NCBI GenBank assembly: GCA_003456095.1 | Contig: DMPF01000062.1 | Location: 1-6,343 of the forward strand | Direction of reading: 5' to 3' | Length of the DNA stretch: 6,343 bases | Origin: Bacillota bacterium | Lineage (GTDB): Bacteria; Bacillota; Dethiobacteria; DTU022; UBA8154 | Part shown: positions 6,248 through 6,343 of the stretch, piece after piece | How the letters are laid out: every line of letters starts with the position of its first letter | Position numbering within the stretch: the first letter of the stretch is position 1 | Program-made: the position numbers and the translations under genes | The notes under the pieces: model-generated | What the model was told of the DNA's origin: nothing | The model's database searches: none | What the model saw: the letters and a program-made list of their open reading frames with translations, nothing else

Positions 6248-6343
6248 GCACCGTGGCGAGCAAATTTAAGTCAGTGGAAGAGCTGTTTTTCGATATCGGC
6301 TACAGCCAGCTCAATAAGAAAAATGAAGAGCTGTGCGGCGACA
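6244..6343 (+). CDS. Probable SpoIIE-family protein phosphatase, N-terminus only (3' truncated by window edge)
   Basis: The first 33 residues of a gene that runs off the right edge. The ATG at 6244 overlaps the TGA of the hydS-like gene (ATGA). A weak GAGGA at 6227-6231 lies 12 bases upstream. The peptide contains FFDIGYSQLNKKNEELCGD, which resembles from memory the start of SpoIIE/PP2C-like serine phosphatases that follow PAS/Fe-S hydrogenase-like sensors in Firmicutes. In those, the ELCGD segment leads into a catalytic core with acidic metal ligands. That core lies outside the window, so the family call rests on this short match and on position. If correct, it would remove phosphate from a Ser/Thr-phosphorylated partner (an anti-anti-sigma-like or other protein) in response to the sensor. 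Confidence 0.65.
   Translation, partial: MSTVASKFKSVEELFFDIGYSQLNKKNEELCGD

Overview
The window is one tightly packed + strand operon from an anaerobic bacterium. It covers most of a trimeric, NAD-linked [FeFe]-hydrogenase of the HydABC type, followed by a hydrogenase-like sensor and the start of its probable partner phosphatase. The fusion of an H-cluster-like domain to a PAS domain, next to a SpoIIE-type phosphatase start, together with strong GGAGG-type ribosome binding sites and GC-rich third positions, points to Firmicutes. My best guess is Clostridia of the Desulfotomaculum/Pelotomaculum/Moorella kind, with Negativicutes less likely. The genus call is inference from pattern memory.

Layout, left to right: (1) 1-305, the 3' end of hydC (NuoE-like, [2Fe-2S]), cut by the left edge. 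(2) 298-2175, hydB (NuoF-like flavoprotein with an extra N-terminal thioredoxin-like ferredoxin domain and a C-terminal 2[4Fe-4S] domain). (3) 2205-4208, hydA, the catalytic [FeFe]-hydrogenase with NuoG-like N-terminal clusters and a C-terminal thioredoxin-like [2Fe-2S] domain. (4) 4233-4496, a free-standing 87-residue thioredoxin-like [2Fe-2S] ferredoxin that closely resembles the C-terminal domain of HydA. (5) 4493-6247, a HydS-like protein: two ferredoxin motifs (one with Asp in place of a Cys), an H-cluster-like domain with altered pocket residues, a four-Cys Fe-S domain, PAS, and a helical tail. (6) 6244 to the right edge, the N-terminus of a probable SpoIIE-family protein phosphatase. 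The genes overlap by 8, 4 and 4 nt or are separated by 24-29 nt. No gap is long enough to hold a separate promoter or terminator of obvious kind, and no RNA genes, repeats, mobile elements or CRISPR arrays were seen.

How it fits together: HydABC would exchange electrons between NAD(H), probably also ferredoxin (electron bifurcation/confurcation), and H2 in the cytoplasm. The HydS-like protein has the four cysteines needed for an H-cluster but has lost residues associated with fast catalysis in Group A enzymes. It carries PAS but no kinase or other output domain. The next gene, translationally coupled by an ATGA overlap, looks like the missing output: a PP2C/SpoIIE phosphatase. The most interesting reading is therefore a bifurcating hydrogenase encoded together with its own H2/redox sensor, a phosphatase output, and an extra small ferredoxin of unknown role. 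Similar gene sets are known in outline (Group C sensory [FeFe]-hydrogenases), but the signalling path is, to my knowledge, not worked out.
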